The translations under genes and the position numbers were made by a program. The notes under the pieces were generated by a model. That model did not search any database, had not been told where the DNA came from, and worked only from the letters and a program-made list of their open reading frames with translations. From NCBI RefSeq assembly GCF_000733945.1, contig NZ_JPOL01000002.1, positions 2,605,001-2,669,000 on the forward strand: DNA of 64,000 nt. Direction: 5' to 3'. Below, in pieces: positions 60,829-64,000 of the stretch. Every line of letters begins with the position of its first letter. Positions within the stretch are counted from its first letter, which is position 1. This DNA comes from Flavimarina sp. Hel_I_48 (GTDB lineage Bacteria; Bacteroidota; Bacteroidia; Flavobacteriales; Flavobacteriaceae).

Positions 60829-61998
60829 ATGAAGAACACATATTTTACAGAAGAGCATGAGCTCTTTAGGCAGAGCTTACGGGATTTTCTAGTGAAAGAA
60901 GTAGTCCCAAATATTGATGAATGGGAAAAAACCGGAAGTATAGACAGCGGCATCTGGAAAAAATTTGGGGATATGGGCTTTTTTGGTATTCATTATCCTG
61001 AAAAATATGGAGGTCTTAATCTTGATGTTTTTTATACCGTTATTTTTCTGGAAGAACTTCAGAAAATCAATTCTGGCGGTTTTGCCGCTGCTATGTGGGC
61101 GCATTCCTACCTGGCCATGACGCATCTCAATGCAGAAGGTGATGAGCGAATCAAAGAAAAATATCTGGTACCCAGTATTGCGGGAGAAATGATAGGCTGC
61201 CTTTGCATAACAGAGCCATTTGGTGGTTCTGATGTGGCGGGGATGCGAAGTACCGCAAAACTTGAAGGGGATCATTATATACTAAACGGTTCAAAAACCT
61301 TTATTACAAACGGAGTATGTTCAGATTATCTGGTTGTAGCTGCAAAAACCGATGCTGACGCCGGTAATAAAGGCATGAGTATTTTTGTTCTTGATCGCGA
61401 GATGGAAGGTATAAGCGCTACCAAACTGGATAAATTGGGCTGGCGCGCTTCAGACACGGGCGAGATCGCTTTTGATAATGTAAAAGTTCCCAGAGAGAAC
61501 CTTATGGGAGAAGAAGGTCAGGGATTTCCCTACATAATGCAACATTTTGCCTTAGAGCGGCTAATTATGGGAATCAATGCACATGCCCGTGCAGAATTTG
61601 CCCTTGAATATGCCATGAATTATATGGAGGAGCGTACAGCTTTCGGAAAAAAGATAAATAAATTTCAGGCGCTACGACATAAAATTTCAGAAATGGCCAC
61701 AGATGTTGAGATCTGTAAAACCTTTAATTATGCCGTTGCAGATAATCTAAGCAAAGGGGAGTATGTAGTCAAGGAGGCGAGTATGTCCAAATTAAAGTCA
61801 ACCAAAGTTGCTGATGAGGTAATTTATGATTGCCTGCAGATGCTGGGCGGCTATGGCTATATGGAAGATTACCCGCTGGCAAGAATGTTTAGGGACAGCA
61901 GACTGGGCCCCATAGGTGGAGGTACTTCAGAAATATTAAAAGAGATCATAGCAAAAATGATCATTGATAAGAAAGAATATAAACCGGCAGCGAGATAG
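60829..61998 (+). CDS. Acyl-CoA dehydrogenase, LCAD-like
   Basis: This 389-residue flavoenzyme oxidises acyl-CoA to enoyl-CoA. It shows CLCITEPFGGSDVAGM, GWRASDTGEIAFDNVKVP and, at the end, LGGYGYMEDYPLARMFRDSR. The usual late catalytic Glu of short- and medium-chain enzymes is absent (GPIGGGTSEI), but Glu260, in the helix AEFALEYAMNYM, lies where long-chain and isovaleryl-CoA enzymes have theirs. So it is probably an active enzyme of that subgroup. It is monocistronic; substrate length is not predictable. Confidence 0.92.
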   Translation: MKNTYFTEEHELFRQSLRDFLVKEVVPNIDEWEKTGSIDSGIWKKFGDMGFFGIHYPEKYGGLNLDVFYTVIFLEELQKINSGGFAAAMWAHSYLAMTHLNAEGDERIKEKYLVPSIAGEMIGCLCITEPFGGSDVAGMRSTAKLEGDHYILNGSKTFITNGVCSDYLVVAAKTDADAGNKGMSIFVLDREMEGISATKLDKLGWRASDTGEIAFDNVKVPRENLMGEEGQGFPYIMQHFALERLIMGINAHARAEFALEYAMNYMEERTAFGKKINKFQALRHKISEMATDVEICKTFNYAVADNLSKGEYVVKEASMSKLKSTKVADEVIYDCLQMLGGYGYMEDYPLARMFRDSRLGPIGGGTSEILKEIIAKMIIDKKEYKPAAR

Positions 61999-62067
61999 TT
62001 GAATTTTTATCGTCTAAAGGGAAGCATTTGATTCCATTTTAAGAAATGAAAACAAATAATCAATATG

Positions 62068-62098
62068 TTTGTCAGTTTTAAGAATTGATTTATATTTG
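62068..62098 (+). promoter_or_regulatory. Consensus promoter of rpsU
   Basis: TTTG (62068-62071), 19-bp spacer, TATATTTG (62091-62098): a full Bacteroidota housekeeping promoter. It gives a leader of about 60 nt to the ATG at 62163. Confidence 0.8.
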
Positions 62099-62147
62099 CA
62101 CTCTATTTTAGAATAACAATATTACAGAACGGAATACGAATTAAAAG

Positions 62148-62156
62148 AAAGGAGGT
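62148..62156 (+). promoter_or_regulatory. Strong Shine-Dalgarno sequence of rpsU
   Basis: AAAGGAGGT lies 6 nt before the ATG. It is the only strong SD I see in the window; most genes here have none. In Flavobacterium johnsoniae rpsU is known for its exceptional SD, linked to autoregulation by bS21. Confidence 0.9.
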
Positions 62157-62162
62157 ACCACT

Positions 62163-62357
62163 ATGTTAATTATACCAGTTAAAGACGGAGAGAATATCGA
62201 TAGGGCGCTTAAGCGTTTTAAAAGGAAGTTTGATAGAACGGGAACAATGCGTAGGCTGCGTGACCGTCAGAGTTTCACTAAGCCTTCAGTAGAACGAAGG
62301 AAGGAGATTCAAAAAGCTTCTTACATACAAGGGCTTCGCGACAAAGAGAATATCTAG
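62163..62357 (+). CDS. rpsU: 30S ribosomal protein bS21
   Basis: This 64-residue basic protein is bS21 (MLIIPVKDGENIDRALKRFKRKF at the N-terminus, ending KEIQKASYIQGLRDK). In Bacteroidota bS21 helps occlude the 16S anti-Shine-Dalgarno with bS18 and bS6, which explains why SDs are unused in this group. Its own mRNA has a perfect SD, so its translation should rise when ribosomes lack bS21. It has a full consensus promoter and a structured 3' region before xerC. Confidence 0.97.
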   Translation: MLIIPVKDGENIDRALKRFKRKFDRTGTMRRLRDRQSFTKPSVERRKEIQKASYIQGLRDKENI

Positions 62358-62413
62358 ATCAACTTTAGCTCTTAATAAATTCGTTTTATTCAGGGCTTAT
62401 AGTAAATCTTATT

Positions 62414-62475
62414 CCGATAACACTATCGGTAATTATATAAATCCGTCTTGTCAACCTTGTTCGACAATGGGATTT
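62414..62475 (+). other. Structured RNA-like segment between rpsU and xerC
   Basis: Two hairpins are visible: CCGATA-ACAC-TATCGG (62414-62429), and a second formed by TTGTC/GACAA with outer AATCC/GGATT (about 62440-62475). Neither is followed by a U tract. It could influence rpsU mRNA stability or processing. Confidence 0.4.
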
Positions 62476-62506
62476 TAACAGAGAGACTAATCCTCTTTCA
62501 CAATAC

Positions 62507-62543
62507 AAATCCGCCTGACAGTTCTGGTCAGGCGGATTTTTTT
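62507..62543 (+). terminator. Intrinsic terminator before xerC
   Basis: Perfect 13-bp stem AAATCCGCCTGAC / GTCAGGCGGATTT, 7-nt loop, T run. It ends the rpsU transcript just before the xerC start. Confidence 0.9.
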
Positions 62544-62553
62544 ATGCGATAAA

Positions 62554-63501
62554 TTGATCTTTTTGCCTAAATTGAGACTAAAATCAGCCGTTTTGTACCT
62601 AAAATCGTTTTTGGAATATTTAAAGCTAGAAAAGCACTACAGCGCACATACGCTTCTCGCTTATGAAAAGGACATTACATCTTTTTTTGTTTTCACGGAA
62701 ACGGAATATGAAACCACGTCTCCAGGTAGCGTTACCTATGCAATGGTGCGTGGATGGATCGTTCTTCTTTCGGAATCAAAAATAGCAAATCGCAGTATCA
62801 ACCGTAAAATTGCTTCTCTAAAGACATTTTATAAATTTCTGCAGAAAACAGGGGATGTTGCTGTTTCACCCCTCGCTCGTCATAAATCAATAAAGACAAA
62901 GTCAAAAGTTCAGGTTCCTTTTTCATCTCAGGAAATAGACGATGTGCTGGAGCCCTTAAGCGGTGCATCAAGTTTTAAGGATTTACGGGATCAACTCTTG
63001 ATAGAGCTTCTGTATACAACAGGCATGCGGCGCAGCGAACTGATCAATCTTAAATTAGGGGATATTAACAGGGGAGAGGGCGTGCTTAAAGTTCTGGGAA
63101 AGCGTAATAAAGAACGTTTTATACCTATTATTGATAGTTTAGATGCCATTTTTGAACTTTATCTGGAAAAAAGATCCGCTGAATTTAAAAATAATGATGT
63201 GCCCTTTGTTTTATTGACAAACAAGGGCGTTAAAATGTATAACACACTTGTTTATAGAATAATAAATAATTATTTTAGTGCAGTATCTCAAAAAGTAAAA
63301 ACCAGTCCACATATGTTGCGCCATACATTTGCGACTCATTTACTGAACAATGGTGCAGATTTGAATGCGGTAAAAGAATTGCTGGGACATAGCAGCCTGG
63401 CCTCAACGCAAATATATACGCACAATAGCATTGCGCAGCTGCAAAAGGTACATGGCCTGGCACACCCGCGTAATAGAAAAGATACGGATGAGATGAATTA
63501 G
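62554..63501 (+). CDS. xerC: Tyrosine recombinase XerC-type
   Basis: This 315-residue (302 from 62593) tyrosine recombinase has an N-terminal SAM-like domain (LEYLKLEKHYSAHTLLAYEKDI) and a catalytic domain with Arg in TGMRRSEL, the His-x-x-Arg motif HMLRHTFATHLL, the second His in LGHSS, and the nucleophile Tyr in STQIYTH. It resolves chromosome dimers at dif and is unlikely to be a phage integrase. The start is uncertain: TTG at 62554 or the TTG at 62593 just before YLKSFLEYLKLEK. No ATG is available. hpf follows after 34 bp. Confidence 0.92.
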   Translation: MIFLPKLRLKSAVLYLKSFLEYLKLEKHYSAHTLLAYEKDITSFFVFTETEYETTSPGSVTYAMVRGWIVLLSESKIANRSINRKIASLKTFYKFLQKTGDVAVSPLARHKSIKTKSKVQVPFSSQEIDDVLEPLSGASSFKDLRDQLLIELLYTTGMRRSELINLKLGDINRGEGVLKVLGKRNKERFIPIIDSLDAIFELYLEKRSAEFKNNDVPFVLLTNKGVKMYNTLVYRIINNYFSAVSQKVKTSPHMLRHTFATHLLNNGADLNAVKELLGHSSLASTQIYTHNSIAQLQKVHGLAHPRNRKDTDEMN

Positions 63502-63535
63502 CAACCGGGAAATTTAACCTTAATACTTATATATT

Positions 63536-63838
63536 ATGAAAGTAAATGTGCAAAACCCCAATTTCACAGCAGATCAAAAATTGATTGATTTCATAGGTCG
63601 AAAGCTATCTAAGCTGGAACAGTATTATGATAAGATAATTTATGCTGATGTGTTTCTCAAAGTACAAAAAACCAGCGGTCGTGAAAATAAGATAGTTGAA
63701 ATATTATTAAGTGTTCCCGGAAATGAGTTTATCGTGAAGAAACAGGCAAACAGTTTTGAAGCTGGTACAGATAACTGTACACAGTCTTTACAACGTCAAT
63801 TAATGAGGCAGAAAGAGAAAAATAGGGCAGTTGCTTAA
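63536..63838 (+). CDS. hpf: Ribosome hibernation-promoting factor, short HPF/RaiA family
   Basis: This 100-residue protein has the short HPF fold (MKVNVQNPNFTADQKLIDFIGRK, and the late helix DNCTQSLQRQLMRQKEK). It binds the small subunit to inactivate ribosomes in slow growth or starvation. The xerC-hpf order before the tRNA/tuf region is common in Flavobacteriaceae. It follows xerC by 34 bp and is probably in the same transcript. Confidence 0.92.
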   Translation: MKVNVQNPNFTADQKLIDFIGRKLSKLEQYYDKIIYADVFLKVQKTSGRENKIVEILLSVPGNEFIVKKQANSFEAGTDNCTQSLQRQLMRQKEKNRAVA

Positions 63839-63856
63839 ATTTTTTCTCGAAAATGT

Positions 63857-63886
63857 TTTGTTAGAAATAAAAATATTCTACATTTG
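63857..63886 (+). promoter_or_regulatory. Consensus promoter upstream of tRNA-Thr
   Basis: TTTG (63857-63860), 18-bp spacer, TACATTTG (63879-63886). It would start transcription near 63892, inside or just at the hairpin below, ahead of the tRNA. Confidence 0.75.
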
Positions 63887-63888
63887 CA

Positions 63889-63914
63889 GTCCGTTAGAAA
63901 TAGCGGACTTTTTT
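63889..63914 (+). terminator. Hairpin GTCCG/CGGAC with T run between promoter and tRNA
   Basis: Stem GTCCG (63889-63893) and CGGAC (63904-63908) with a 10-nt loop and T6. It may end the hpf transcript or act as an attenuator of the tRNA operon; it overlaps the predicted start site of the promoter. Confidence 0.6.
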
Positions 63915-63936
63915 ATGCTAAAGAAAGTATAGAAAA

Positions 63937-64000
63937 GCCGATGTAGCTCAGTTGGCTAGAGCACGTGATTTGTAATCTCGGGGTCGGGGGTTCGAGTCCC
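63937..64000 (+). tRNA. tRNA-Thr (TGT), truncated by the window end
   Basis: Starts GCCGATGTAGCTCAGTTGG (acceptor and D arm), with anticodon loop TTTGTAA (anticodon TGT, Thr), variable region GGGGTC and the T arm start GGGTTCGAGTCCC. The acceptor 3' strand lies beyond the window. In many flavobacteria this tRNA starts a tRNA-tuf operon. Confidence 0.93.

Noticed and set aside
62554..63501. Phage or integrative-element integrase
   Set aside because: The protein fits XerC, with conserved neighbours rpsU and hpf and no attachment repeats or phage genes around it.

Overview
The window comes from a member of the Bacteroidota, almost certainly a marine-type Flavobacteriaceae. The evidence is SusC/SusD outer-membrane proteins, a type IX secretion C-terminal signal, TAnnTTTG promoter boxes, near absence of Shine-Dalgarno sequences (rpsU is the clear exception), a mevalonate pathway, and the end-of-window order rpsU - xerC - hpf - tRNA-Thr. 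The DNA is AT-rich and looks like ordinary chromosome. I see no prophage, insertion sequence or CRISPR array.

Layout. 1-11.6 kb (minus strand): an operon of susC, susD and two paralogous lipoproteins of about 1,100 residues, each with two sets of seven calcium-type FG-GAP loops around an ASPIC/UnbV domain; no enzyme or regulator is visible. 12-18.5 kb: a HI0933-type flavoprotein, TspO, the isoprenoid genes mvaD, mevalonate kinase and a UbiA prenyltransferase, then an RluB-like protein that has lost its catalytic aspartate; two copies of an ~88-bp intergenic repeat flank the isoprenoid block. 18.5-29.9 kb: a small membrane protein, a zinc-peptidase lipoprotein, a 2,402-residue T9SS-secreted protein with an N-terminal metallopeptidase-like domain, a GNAT, an SDR and a thioredoxin. 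29.9-35.4 kb: capsule/O-antigen export genes (Wza, Wzc, Wzm-like permease without its ATPase) and a GlmU-like left-handed beta-helix protein. 35.4-54.8 kb: housekeeping and accessory genes (MATE, GH3, two M28 peptidases, recR, GT2, E2 acyltransferase, BstA-like, peroxiredoxin-like, CsaA-like, NamZ, LolC/E-like permease, cysteine synthase, DUF2851, PspC). 54.7-60.8 kb: a K+ channel, two AGCS sodium/amino-acid symporters (the second with an unusual extracytoplasmic N-terminal fusion) and an HhH protein. 60.8-64 kb: acyl-CoA dehydrogenase, rpsU, xerC, hpf and the start of tRNA-Thr.

How the parts work together. The susCD-lipoprotein operon probably forms a surface uptake or adhesion complex; an intercistronic hairpin separates susD from the lipoprotein pair. 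A near-identical palindrome lies upstream of both the susC operon and the giant secreted protein, which suggests shared control. MvaD and mevalonate kinase feed isoprenoid synthesis used by the UbiA enzyme. Wza, Wzc and the permease form an export line for a surface polysaccharide. The best candidates for undescribed biology are the twin double-propeller SusCD locus, the SprB/lipoyl-like/AGCS fusion and the apparently inactive RluB paralogue.
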